Part shown: positions 43,750 through 53,300 of the stretch, piece after piece | Numbering within the stretch: the stretch's first letter is position 1 | How the letters are laid out: every line of letters starts with the position of its first letter | Source: Pediococcus inopinatus | GTDB taxonomy: Bacteria > Bacillota > Bacilli > Lactobacillales > Lactobacillaceae | Assembly: GCF_002982135.1 (NCBI RefSeq) | Contig: NZ_CP019981.1 | Coordinates: 372,001 to 436,000, forward strand | Length of the DNA: 64,000 nucleotides | Direction: 5' to 3' | Notes under the pieces: model-generated | Seen by the model: the letters and a program-made list of their open reading frames with translations, nothing else | Database searches by the model: none | Told to the model about the DNA's origin: nothing | Position numbers and translations under genes: made by a program

Positions 43750-45030
43750 GTGGCGAAAAGTGTTCAAAATGATGTTAAAACAGAAAAAAGCGAATCATCA
43801 CATCAAGTATTTAAAATTATTCAGGGTGGCCTTGGAAGACCGTCGACACCAGTAACTTTTGATGGTTTGAAAGAGTATCTTCAACCTAAATTATCAGCAG
43901 ACATTAATATCAATTTTTTAATAGGTTCTGGTTCTTCGAAACCAGCTATTGATTTAATGAGTACCACTTTTGATAATTATAAGATAGAGAATAAATCAAA
44001 CGATGAAATAACTGAATTAATTCAGCGCTATGAAAAAGAATGTGGAGAAGATAATAAAAATGACATTGAAAAGTTCTTATCTTGGTTAGGCAGTAGGATA
44101 CTTGGCTTATCAAAAGATGAGTTAAAAAATGAGAAAGAAGTACAAAAAAATTTAATCGACGCATTAGTCAGCTCAATCACACAAGGATTTAATTCGGCAG
44201 TAGATAAAAACAGTGAAAGACTAAAAGAAGAAAATCGCAAGTCTCAGAATCCACAACGGGACGCTTCCGATGTTGTTCAGAACTATGAACAGTTTATCCG
44301 AAGAGTTGCAAAGTTACGAGAGAGAAGTAACTCTCAAGTTGATACGGTAAATCTATTCACAACAAATTATGACTTGTTTATTGAATATGCATTAGATCAG
44401 TTGGATTATTTGTACACAGATGGATTTCGACCAAAACTCCGGCCAGAGTTTAATATTGCAGAATTCAACCATCGACCGGTGGATATTGCCCATCGTTTTA
44501 AGGATCGATGGTCTGTTGTTAAGCCCTTTTTCCGTGTTTACAAGTTACATGGGTCAATTAATTGGGAAAAGGATAACGCTCATATCTTAAAAACAACAAA
44601 TTGGAACACTAAAACTAGTAGCGGGAAAAAATTGCCAGAAGTCATTGCGCCCACATCTTCCAAATATGCCGACAGTCAGGGAGCACCATATAGCGATTTA
44701 TTTAGAGAATTGTCTGTCCAATTATTAAATCCAAATTCACTCTTAATTATTAACGGCTTTGGTTTTGGAGATGAGCATATTAATGAATTACTTAAACAGG
44801 CTTTGAGTCGATCAGATTTCGAAATGATTGCCTTTGTCAATGATCAAGAGGACAATACACAGAAATTCATGAACTATGTGGGTAGTAATGCTAAGGCAAC
44901 GTTTGTAACAAATAACGATGGTAATCAATATGGACATTACTTTTCAACTCTAGTTGATTTACTGGCATTCAAGGATCCGTTTGAATTACCAGATGATGAA
45001 GATTCAGAGGGTGATAAAGATGACAAATGA
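43750..45030 (+). CDS. SIR2-family NADase of a SIR2-HerA antiphage system
   Basis: The protein has 426 residues from GTG 43750, 8 bases after AGGAG (GTG 43741 is less well spaced). SIR2 fold motifs are present: NFLIGSGSSKP (about residue 55), FTTNYD (about 204), catalytic His in YKLHGSINW (about 266) and LIINGFGFGDEHI (about 335). A helical insertion occupies residues 75-180. In known SIR2-HerA systems the SIR2 subunit degrades NAD when assembled with the HerA hexamer on phage infection, causing abortive infection. The stop overlaps the herA start by 11 bases. It is transcribed against all surrounding conjugation genes; -10-like TATAAT boxes lie at 43704 and 43722, but I find no well-spaced -35. 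Confidence 0.9.
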   Translation: MAKSVQNDVKTEKSESSHQVFKIIQGGLGRPSTPVTFDGLKEYLQPKLSADININFLIGSGSSKPAIDLMSTTFDNYKIENKSNDEITELIQRYEKECGEDNKNDIEKFLSWLGSRILGLSKDELKNEKEVQKNLIDALVSSITQGFNSAVDKNSERLKEENRKSQNPQRDASDVVQNYEQFIRRVAKLRERSNSQVDTVNLFTTNYDLFIEYALDQLDYLYTDGFRPKLRPEFNIAEFNHRPVDIAHRFKDRWSVVKPFFRVYKLHGSINWEKDNAHILKTTNWNTKTSSGKKLPEVIAPTSSKYADSQGAPYSDLFRELSVQLLNPNSLLIINGFGFGDEHINELLKQALSRSDFEMIAFVNDQEDNTQKFMNYVGSNAKATFVTNNDGNQYGHYFSTLVDLLAFKDPFELPDDEDSEGDKDDK

Positions 45031-46813
45031 ATGGCCAGTGGGAACAGTTGAATTTGTTACAAATAACTATATAGAATTCACGGCAACTGGGTCAGATTTG
45101 GAGACTAGGCTGACAGATGGTAACTTGCAAAGTATCAGGGGAATTAATGATTTTGTATATTGTAAAGCTAGATGGGACACTATCGTTTTATATCGTATTA
45201 CTAGGGCAAGAAGGGTCGGTTATGAAAAAAGCGTTGATACAGGATATGCCGATACTAGAGAGTCAGTGATTTTTTCTGCTGAACCAATGGGCGTTTTGCA
45301 AAACAGCAAATTTATTGCAGGATCTTCATTTTTTCCAATGATTGATGACACTGTTTTTGAAATGAGCGACAGCTTGTTAAAGATTATTTTTTCAAGTGCA
45401 GGCGATCATTTGGTAAGTCTTGGGTCCGTTAGTAATTACAATAACGTTTCACCAAAACTTGATTTATCTGCGCTTTTAACCTCACATATTGCCATACTTG
45501 GTAATACAGGTTCAGGTAAATCTACTACGTTAAGAGCATTCATTGATAGACTAAATGGTGTAAGTGAAAGACTGACTTCACTTGCTAAGTTCTTTATTTT
45601 TGACGTACATGGTGATTACAGCGAATTGAGTTTTGCTAAACATATCGATGTTAAAGCACACCATTTACCATTAGCAAAACTTAAGACTCAAGATTGGGAG
45701 GCTGCATTACTGCCAAGTGAAAAGACTCAACGTCCCATATTAAATCGTGCGCTTCAAGTGGCACGTGTAAATCAAAATGGAAAAAAATTGATATATGCAA
45801 TTCTAGCGAAAATGGCGGTCGCGGATATTACTCAAGAATCTTTTGTATTTTTAAAAAGATCAGTTTCAAAATGGTTTAATAAAATTATAGATAAAACTGA
45901 TATAGACTCTCAACAATTGTTAGAGCAGTGGATACAGAAATATTCTGAAATAAAAAATGAAAAACAACTTTTAAATAAATTCGATGAAATACTTGCGAGT
46001 GCATCACCTGAAGTCAGATCGATTAATGATGTAATACATTATTATTCAGATAGTAGCACGACATTAGATGATCTAGAAGAGTCATTTGAAATAGTTTTTG
46101 GCGAAGAAGAGGTCCAAGGAAACAGGCGATCAAGAATAAATTCCGAAACAATGATGGCACGGTTTAGAAGCCTGAAATCAAGATATGGCGGAACAGACGG
46201 GCTGTTAAATATCGATCACGGAGATACATTGACTTTGAAGAAAACACTGTCAAGTAAAAAATCTGACAAGGAAAATGATGAAATTAGCAACTCTAAATTT
46301 TTTGTTCTTGATTTAACTGGTTTTGATGATGATGCACTTCGTCTTGTATCTAATTATTTGGCAAGGTCGGTATTTGATTTCAATTTATGCTTTGATAGAA
46401 CAAAACGAAATGAAATGCCATTTAATTATCTATATCTTGATGAAGCACATAGATACGTGAAACTTAGCGATAACACCGGAGAATCTACTATTTTTGAACA
46501 GATTGCCCGTGAAGGAAGAAAGTTTAATATATACTTGTGTGTCATTAGTCAAATACCAAGTGAGCTCTCAAAAATTGTTTTATCACAAACGGGTGCATTT
46601 TTTATTCACAGAATACAGAATGCGGCTGACTTAGATTTTATTCGAAAAAACGTTCCATCTGCAACAGATGCACTAGTTAATAGATTACCCAGTCTTCCGG
46701 CAGGAACAACATTACTGTCAGGAAATGCATTTAAAATTCCGTTCGAATTAAAAGTAGATGCAGGTGATTACGGCAAGGCATCCTCCTCCTTATCGCCAAT
46801 CATAAAAGAATAA
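45020..46813 (+). CDS. HerA-type ATPase of a SIR2-HerA antiphage system
   Basis: The protein has 597 residues from ATG 45020, inside the end of the SIR2 gene. An N-terminal HAS-barrel (WPVGTVEFVTNNYIEF) precedes Walker A ILGNTGSGKSTTLRAF near residue 160. A helical insertion follows, then Walker B YLYLDEAHRYV near 472 and the sensor/arginine region CVISQIPSELSKIVLSQTGA near 510. HerA/FtsK-like ATPases form hexamers; with SIR2 they make a large defence complex. All motifs needed for ATP hydrolysis are present. It ends 61 bases from the convergent coupling-protein gene, with no clear terminator. Confidence 0.92.
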   Translation: MTNEWPVGTVEFVTNNYIEFTATGSDLETRLTDGNLQSIRGINDFVYCKARWDTIVLYRITRARRVGYEKSVDTGYADTRESVIFSAEPMGVLQNSKFIAGSSFFPMIDDTVFEMSDSLLKIIFSSAGDHLVSLGSVSNYNNVSPKLDLSALLTSHIAILGNTGSGKSTTLRAFIDRLNGVSERLTSLAKFFIFDVHGDYSELSFAKHIDVKAHHLPLAKLKTQDWEAALLPSEKTQRPILNRALQVARVNQNGKKLIYAILAKMAVADITQESFVFLKRSVSKWFNKIIDKTDIDSQQLLEQWIQKYSEIKNEKQLLNKFDEILASASPEVRSINDVIHYYSDSSTTLDDLEESFEIVFGEEEVQGNRRSRINSETMMARFRSLKSRYGGTDGLLNIDHGDTLTLKKTLSSKKSDKENDEISNSKFFVLDLTGFDDDALRLVSNYLARSVFDFNLCFDRTKRNEMPFNYLYLDEAHRYVKLSDNTGESTIFEQIAREGRKFNIYLCVISQIPSELSKIVLSQTGAFFIHRIQNAADLDFIRKNVPSATDALVNRLPSLPAGTTLLSGNAFKIPFELKVDAGDYGKASSSLSPIIKE

Positions 46814-46874
46814 ATATCAATGATCGATTGAACATTTTGCATGGGGGGACCTTCTTTAGCTTTATTATTGTGGG

Positions 46875-48251
46875 CTAGCTAGGTTGATGCGATGCTTGAT
46901 AGGCATGACCGATTGCTTCGATAAAGTCGTAATGCTTTGGAACCAATGGTGTGTAAAATTCGCTAATGACACTTAAACCGGTATCAACATAGCCACGGCC
47001 CTTGATTGGTTTTAGAAAGAAGTCCTTATTGGTTTGACCATACATCATGGTGTAGCCAATCTCTGACATGCGACCAAGTGCAACACGAAACATAAACTGA
47101 TCACGAATGCCATCACCAAGGTATTTAGCATCTGGGTGCTGGCAAGCTAAAATCAAAAAGAAACCTGATTGACGGCCAAGCAGGGCAATTTGTTTAAGCT
47201 TATTAATGGCAGTCATGGCATCACGACCAATCATATCCATAAAGGCAACGTATTCGTCAAAAATCAAAAAATGGGCAGGTAAACCAAGTGCGGAGTAGTT
47301 TTGACCAGTTTGGTAACCGTCCATTTTTTTCATTTCCATGTTGCGTTGGCGCATTTCATCATAGAAGCGGCTCAGTGCAGCCAACATATCATCCGGATCA
47401 TAATAAACATCAGGAAGCACTTCCTCTAGGTCAGCTAAATCGGCATTTTTAGGATCGAGAATAGTCAGTTTGGCATTGGTTTTACTCAAGGCTTCAATCA
47501 AAGTTAGAATGAAATACGTTTTACCACCACCGGTACCGCCAGCAATTAGCATATGTGGTAAAGCATTGTATTCCCAATAGACGCTTTCCATTAATTTGAT
47601 GGCGCCGTCTTTACAGACAACTTGATCAATTGAAAGCCGATGAGCGATTGTGTCATAGAGTAACGTATATTCAACATAGGAATCATGCAGAATTTTATCG
47701 ACCATTTCGCAATAAAGTCCAGATTCTAATTTTGGTTCAAGGTGGAGTAACTGTTCCTGGTATGATGACATCATGATTTCAACTTGAACATGAATTAAGC
47801 CATCTTTTAAACGATAATAGACGCGGGGAAAGTGAGCAATTCGTTCCTTGGTTTTACCTGTATCTAAATCTTTGAAGAAACCACCTGATTGTTGCGTATT
47901 CTTTTCGTACCAGTTGTTAGTCATAAACATCCTGGCGATCTTTTGGCGATGGACTAATTTGCGATAATAATCAGGAAACTTGTACATGACTAAAAACACA
48001 ACAAGAATTAAGCAAAATAATGTTGCGGCTAAGCTAATGATCAGTCCTTGATACGACCAAGGCAGTTGTCGAATCAGCGGCCATGAAATAGTCTTAATAT
48101 TAATATGACTGAGCACCGGCCAGTAAAGCAGAATGATCGGTGGAAACCAAAGTAGTAGGGCTGAGCCTAAAATAGTCTGCAAGATTAAGTTTTGATCACG
48201 CGGATGAATTTTAGTTCCGCGATATTGAAAGAGTTCGCGCAATTTTTTCAC
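46875..48251 (-). CDS. FtsK/SpoIIIE-type coupling ATPase TcpA (Orf21 homologue)
   Basis: The 458-residue protein has two N-terminal membrane helices (SALLLWFPPIILLYWPVL; GLIISLAATLFCLILVVFLV) and an FtsK-like motor with Walker A AGGTGGGKTYFILTLIEAL near residue 235 and Walker B HFLIFDEYVAFMDMIG. It brings the relaxase-DNA complex to the secretion channel, like Tn916 Orf21 and ICEBs1 ConQ. Confidence 0.92.
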   Translation of the reverse strand: MKKLRELFQYRGTKIHPRDQNLILQTILGSALLLWFPPIILLYWPVLSHINIKTISWPLIRQLPWSYQGLIISLAATLFCLILVVFLVMYKFPDYYRKLVHRQKIARMFMTNNWYEKNTQQSGGFFKDLDTGKTKERIAHFPRVYYRLKDGLIHVQVEIMMSSYQEQLLHLEPKLESGLYCEMVDKILHDSYVEYTLLYDTIAHRLSIDQVVCKDGAIKLMESVYWEYNALPHMLIAGGTGGGKTYFILTLIEALSKTNAKLTILDPKNADLADLEEVLPDVYYDPDDMLAALSRFYDEMRQRNMEMKKMDGYQTGQNYSALGLPAHFLIFDEYVAFMDMIGRDAMTAINKLKQIALLGRQSGFFLILACQHPDAKYLGDGIRDQFMFRVALGRMSEIGYTMMYGQTNKDFFLKPIKGRGYVDTGLSVISEFYTPLVPKHYDFIEAIGHAYQASHQPS

Positions 48252-48270
48252 CTACCTTTTGTTGATTGAA

Positions 48271-48531
48271 TCAGGCACCATCAGTCATACCCAGATAGGT
48301 CATGATGGCACCTTCATCTGACTGTGCGGTGCTAAAAGTGAATTCCTTTGCGACACCATCTTTGGTCATTTCAGGTAAAGCGGTCAAACCAAAGTTGGAA
48401 TCGGGACACTCGATAGCAATAGTTCGTGCTGTTTCTAATTTATCTTCGGCGTTGCTAGGTGTGCCGTCCTTAATGACAGCGACAAAGTCATCCATAAAGC
48501 CGATTTCGTTAAAGACTGTCAGTACTTTCAT
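48271..48531 (-). CDS. Small acidic protein of unknown function in the transfer region
   Basis: The 86-residue protein starts at ATG 48531, with AGGTTATTT upstream giving a good ribosome site. It reads MKVLTVFNEIGFMDDFVAV and TFSTAQSDEGAIMTYLGM. Soluble and acidic, no known motif. It is 19 bases upstream of tcpA and likely co-transcribed. Confidence 0.55.
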   Translation of the reverse strand: MKVLTVFNEIGFMDDFVAVIKDGTPSNAEDKLETARTIAIECPDSNFGLTALPEMTKDGVAKEFTFSTAQSDEGAIMTYLGMTDGA

Positions 48532-48619
48532 AAATAACCTCCGTCCATAATAAAAGGCCAAGACTTTTTGCCTTGACTTAAAGAGTATTGATATTAAGTT
48601 TTGTAATTATTAGGCTTAC

Positions 48620-49214
48620 TTATTGACAGTAAAATTCCATTACCTCAAGCAAGGTACTGTTTGGGTATAATTCGTCCTTGACTTCAGTTAAATTTTTGAG
48701 TCTACCTGTATCAGGTGAACTTGTCAGATATCGCTTAAGCACATCATTTTTGATGTAGGGTTGAATTTGTTTTGATTTCCAAATATCTAATAAGGTTCGT
48801 TCTATAGAATAAACTTGAACCGTGCCACCATTTTCGGTTTGGCCGGTTTTGATACCGAATAAATAGCGCCTTTTTCGATAGATAGCGCGCCTTAATATGG
48901 TACTTTTTCAATGATGCAGCGCTTGGATGATATCCTTTGGGAAAGGTCAGATCGTAATGAAGCGGCATTTCATCAGTCAAATTATGAATGATCAAAGCAC
49001 TGACTAACGAGAAAACACCACGCGAGAACTTCTGACTGATCAAGCTAAATTCATCGAGTAAGTAGCCCGGGAAAATATAGATACCACGATCAATTTTTTC
49101 AATGGTACCCTCGATCGATAACTCATGAATTTTATCTTTAGATAGGCCATATTGTTGAGCAGTTTTGTAAATGAATGTTGGGTAGTCATGTTCCAGTTGG
49201 GCTAAAGTATCCAT
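48620..49214 (-). pseudogene. AbiEi-like antitoxin/regulator gene with a frameshift
   Basis: The 5' part (49214 to about 48890) encodes an AbiEi-type winged-helix N terminus (AQQYGLSKDKIHELSIEGTI, DRGIYIFPGYLLDEFSLISQ) and the start of its C-terminal domain. At an A5 run near 48890 (forward TTTTT) one surplus base shifts the frame; without it the protein continues RYLFGIKTGQTENGGTV, SIERTLLDIWKSKQIQPYI and ends LEVMEFYCQ at 48620. AbiEi is the antitoxin of type IV AbiE phage-defence systems; no AbiEii toxin gene is adjacent. Decay or a homopolymer sequencing error are both possible. Confidence 0.8.
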
Positions 49215-49375
49215 TTGTTATTAAGAACCACTTTATATACTATAATTTATTGTATTCATAGTATATAGGTCAGGTAAGTGATTCGCAACTCTCAATATGA
49301 CTTTACTATATTTCGGCTTGATTTATTAATACCTACCAGTAGTTGGTAGGAGACCGAATTTTCTGTTTCATGAAG

Positions 49376-49744
49376 TTATTTCTTTTCATTAGTTGGCTTT
49401 TCCTGAATTTTGTTGTGGTTGACTGGGATAAGATCGTCAGCTTTAAGATACCATGCAACTGACATGCCAGCACCAAACTCATAAGAAGCAACAGTATCGA
49501 TCACTGGGTTCACCATTTCAACTAGCTGATTATAATCAAACTTCTTTTCACCAGCCGTTGCCGGAATCGAAACTTGAATCATTTTTCCCTTCTCAAAGCT
49601 CTTTAAATCAAAAGTACGTTCAGAAATCTCAGTGGTCTGATTACCTTCATCATCGTTGATAAAACGTTCACGACGCATTGCCGAGAATTTTAAGGCTCCA
49701 AATGTTTTGATTGAATCGAGTGCAATACCTTTTGCTAAGCGCAT
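49376..49744 (-). CDS. DUF961/YdcP-family protein (Orf22 homologue)
   Basis: The 122-residue protein resembles Tn916 Orf22: DSIKTFGALKFSAMRRERF, TFDLKSFEKGKMIQVSIPA, VNPVIDTVASYEFGAGMSVAW. Paired with a second DUF961 protein 17 bases upstream. Such proteins are conserved at the start of the transfer operon and their role in transfer is unclear (ICEBs1 HelP is the best-studied relative). Confidence 0.82.
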   Translation of the reverse strand: MRLAKGIALDSIKTFGALKFSAMRRERFINDDEGNQTTEISERTFDLKSFEKGKMIQVSIPATAGEKKFDYNQLVEMVNPVIDTVASYEFGAGMSVAWYLKADDLIPVNHNKIQEKPTNEKK

Positions 49745-49761
49745 ATTAATTCCTACCTTCC

Positions 49762-50094
49762 CTATTTGGCTAAATCTTTTTTGACGATATCATCGGCGTA
49801 GCATTCGTATTTGACGAATGACTGATTTTCCACACGATAGCCAACGGCAATTACGCGCGGATTAACTAAATCAATCGGTGAATCTTGTTTGATACTGGCT
49901 TTCACTCCGGCAGCGGCTGGTAGAATGATTTCAATGTTATCAGCCTTTTGGATATCTGAAAAAACGCTAAATCTTCGTGATGCAACGCGGCCATTATTGT
50001 TACGAGATGGTTCACGAATTTCTTCGATCATTTTGCCAAATTCAAGCCGACCAAATGTTTCGCGTACTTTGGGGATAATGTAATCTAATTCCAT
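49762..50094 (-). CDS. DUF961/YdcP-family protein (Orf23 homologue)
   Basis: The 110-residue protein resembles Tn916 Orf23: VRETFGRLEFGKMIEEIREP, ASRRFSVFSDIQKADNIEII, LPAAAGVKASIKQDSPIDL. It forms the head of the transfer operon with the following DUF961 gene. Confidence 0.82.
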   Translation of the reverse strand: MELDYIIPKVRETFGRLEFGKMIEEIREPSRNNNGRVASRRFSVFSDIQKADNIEIILPAAAGVKASIKQDSPIDLVNPRVIAVGYRVENQSFVKYECYADDIVKKDLAK

Positions 50095-50126
50095 GGGGAA
50101 TTCCTCGCTTTCGAATTTTGCGTATT

Positions 50127-50393
50127 TTAAAAGCCAGACTCACTTTTGAGTTCTGACTTATAGTGGTTGTAGTATTCAATTATTTGTTGAAGTAGATATT
50201 GATAGAGTTCAGTGGATAGAGGATAAACGACACGTTCTTGAGCAGTTTCAGGAAATTTGAGAAATAGATGCCGAGTACCATGAATCAATTTGACGTTTTT
50301 AATGATTACTGCATGATTGAGTACAATGGCACCAGTTATTAAAACATTTGGTTCCTTTGAGAGATACATATTAATAGAAGAAACAAAAATCAT
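50127..50393 (-). CDS. SpoVG-like small protein
   Basis: The 88-residue protein has a diverged SpoVG pattern: a first strand, then ITGAIVLNHAVIIKNVKLIH, HLFLKFP and VVYPLSTELYQYLLQQIIEY. SpoVG proteins bind nucleic acid and regulate gene expression. ATG 50393 overlaps the adhesin stop by 4 bases. Confidence 0.6.
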   Translation of the reverse strand: MIFVSSINMYLSKEPNVLITGAIVLNHAVIIKNVKLIHGTRHLFLKFPETAQERVVYPLSTELYQYLLQQIIEYYNHYKSELKSESGF

Positions 50394-53300
50394 TCGTCAT
50401 CTTCTCCATCATCGTATTCGTACCGATCACGCTTACGCTGACCTGATACACGGCCTAAAATAAAGGCGAGAATGATCAAGATAATTCCACCAGCGATACT
50501 TAGCCATTGATTACGTTCTTCACCAGTTTGTGGTAGGTGAATTAGTGACGTATCGACCGCTTCATCTTTCATTTGTGCTTTGACGATTTCACCATCTTTA
50601 GTGATCTCAAAATCGACAGGTGTTTCATTGATCTTGTAACCTTTTGGTGCGTCATACTCCACAAATTGGTATTTGCCAGCAGGCAGGTTGGCAAAACTGA
50701 AGATACCCTTGTCGTTGGTTCGACCGGATACGACGGTTTTGCCATCTTGATCGAGAACTTTAATACCAGTGTTTGGCAGGACTTTACCATCGCTGACATC
50801 AGTCTTGGTTAATTCACCAGTACCTTTGATTAAACTATTTTGTAGTGTAAAACTAATTGATAGCGATTCAGAAGTGGTCTTAGTCTCGGTTGTTGCTTTT
50901 TCAACTGCTTGATTTTTATCCTGACTAATTAATTGACCTTTAGCATTGTAGGCAGTGATGCCCGCTTTGGTTGAAACAATTTTAGTTAAGTCCTTAGTCA
51001 AAACAAGATTGGTTGCGGAAGGGGTCTTTTCCCGTAAATAGAAGGTGCCAACCGGTACGTTTTTAAAGGCACCAATTGATTTGTTATCAATCGTAGCGGT
51101 CTGAATAACTTTCTTGTCCTTATCCAGTAATTCAAACACTGCACCTTTGGCGTTGCCATCAAAAGTGAATTGATAACCTTTATCTTCAACTAACTTGGCG
51201 GTTTCATTAATTTTATTAAAGGTAAATTCGTTGAAGTGTAATTTATTTAGAATTGGGGCGTCCTTATCATCATTGATCGTGAAACTTTTAGTAGCTGTGT
51301 TGTCAGTTGCCTTAAATTCAAAATCATAAGTTTGGTCATCAAGCTGGTAAGCTTTACTGGCATCCAGTTCTTGTACATAGTAGCTACCTTCAGGCAATTG
51401 AATGTCAGCAAAGGTTGCTTTACCATCTTTGACGGTTGCAGTTGCGACTAAGGCTTTTGTTGGAACCTTGATGTCACCATTGGTGTAGCCAGCTTTACTG
51501 AACAGGCCGAAAACTTGACCATTAGCGGCCTTGTTTTCAATCGTGGGTTTGTTCTTGTCCCAACTCTTGATTTGTTCAGCTTGCTTGTTAACCACCACGT
51601 TTAATTTCTGAAAATCGTTAGTCGCTTTGAGAGAAGTTGAGGTGACTTCAACATTTTGACCATCGTATTTTAATTCAAAATCAATCGGTTTGGTATTAAG
51701 AATGAAGCCATTTGGTGCAGCAACTTCTTTAACTGAATATTTACCGAGATAAAGTTGTGGGGTTTTGATTTGTCCGTTAGCGTCAGTCGTAACAGCGGCG
51801 ACAACGTCACCTTTTTTGGCATGAACAGTACCATCAGCGGTGGTGATATTTTCACGGGCAGTAAATTCAAACTTGGCGCCGGCCAGTGGGGTGTAATCAT
51901 AGTTAAAACCATATTGTTCACCGTACTTAGTTGACTGTTTAGTCACCTCAACCGGCGTGGCACCAGTCTTATTCAAAGTGACAATACCTTTTTGTGATTT
52001 ATCCGTGAACTTGACGGTCACAATACCATTACTATCTTTGCCAGTGATCGAAAATTTAGCCGGGTCTTTGGCAAGGACATAGCCTAATGGTGCTTGTGTC
52101 TCAATCAATTCATATTGACCGTAGGGAAGGGCTTCAGTTGTGATCAAGTAGCCCTCTTCATTAGTCATAAAAGTATCAGTTGTCCCGTCATGATTGAGAT
52201 TAGGCATGGAAACATATTTACCAGTTTGTAATGATTTGATTTTAAAACCGGCGTTAGCTCGTGGAATTGTTTTACCAGATTCGACATCAGCTTTGACCAC
52301 TTTCAAACGTTCTTCTAATACATTATTAACGACTGAATAATGATGGGTCTCGTTTTGTTGATGAATCGTGACTTTGAATGGATCGGCGGTTTTATAGCCT
52401 TCTGGTGTTTTTGTTTCCGTCACGGTATAAGTGTCATAAGGAAGATCAGTAAATTTGAGATAACCTTCTTTATCGGTTGTACCCGTTGTGACGACTTTAT
52501 TCGTTGTGTTACTAGTGACTGTAAACTCAACATTAGCCAGTGGATTAGACTTATTTTCTTTACCAGTTAAATGGCTAGAAAGTGCGGTGTGCCAATCATA
52601 GTTACCAATCTTGATTAAGTCGAAGCCACCAGTAATGACTTGTTCTTTAACGGTTGTTGATACGGTGGCTGTTTTCGCATTTTGTCCAGCGTAGGCCAGT
52701 TTGAATGCATGTTTTTCTGTATCTTTAATGTAGCCAGTTGGCGCTGTTTTTTCGATCCAGTAGTAGTCGTCCAACTTTAAATTGGCGACACTCGCTTGAT
52801 TATTTTTAATCGTAACGGTATCAATTAGTTCATCATTTGAAGTTCGATGCAATTCATAAATGGCACCATCAAGTGAAGCCGCGCCTTGGGGTGTTTTACC
52901 AGTTTTAGCATCTTCCTTGATCAAAGTGGCTGTGCCGAATTGTTCATCATCGGTCGCTTTAACCGAGGTAGCAGTGACCGCAACATTTTGACCAGCATAT
53001 TTCAATTCAAATGGTACTTTCTCGTTGTTAAGGATATAACCGGCCGGAGCTTTTTCTTCAACGGCGTAGTAGTTACCGAGTTTTAGATTTTGTAGCGCAC
53101 CCTTACCAGTACTATCGGTAGTGATCGTTCCAACTTTTTTACCATCGATTGAATAGATGCCATACATGGCGCCATTTAATGAATAGTATTTGTTAAACAT
53201 ATTGGTGCCAAATTGGCGGCCAATCTTAGTCAGGTTGACGTTACCGAGCTGCTCCTTATTACCGAGAACAACTTCGATTGTTTGATTAGGTGCGATCGTA

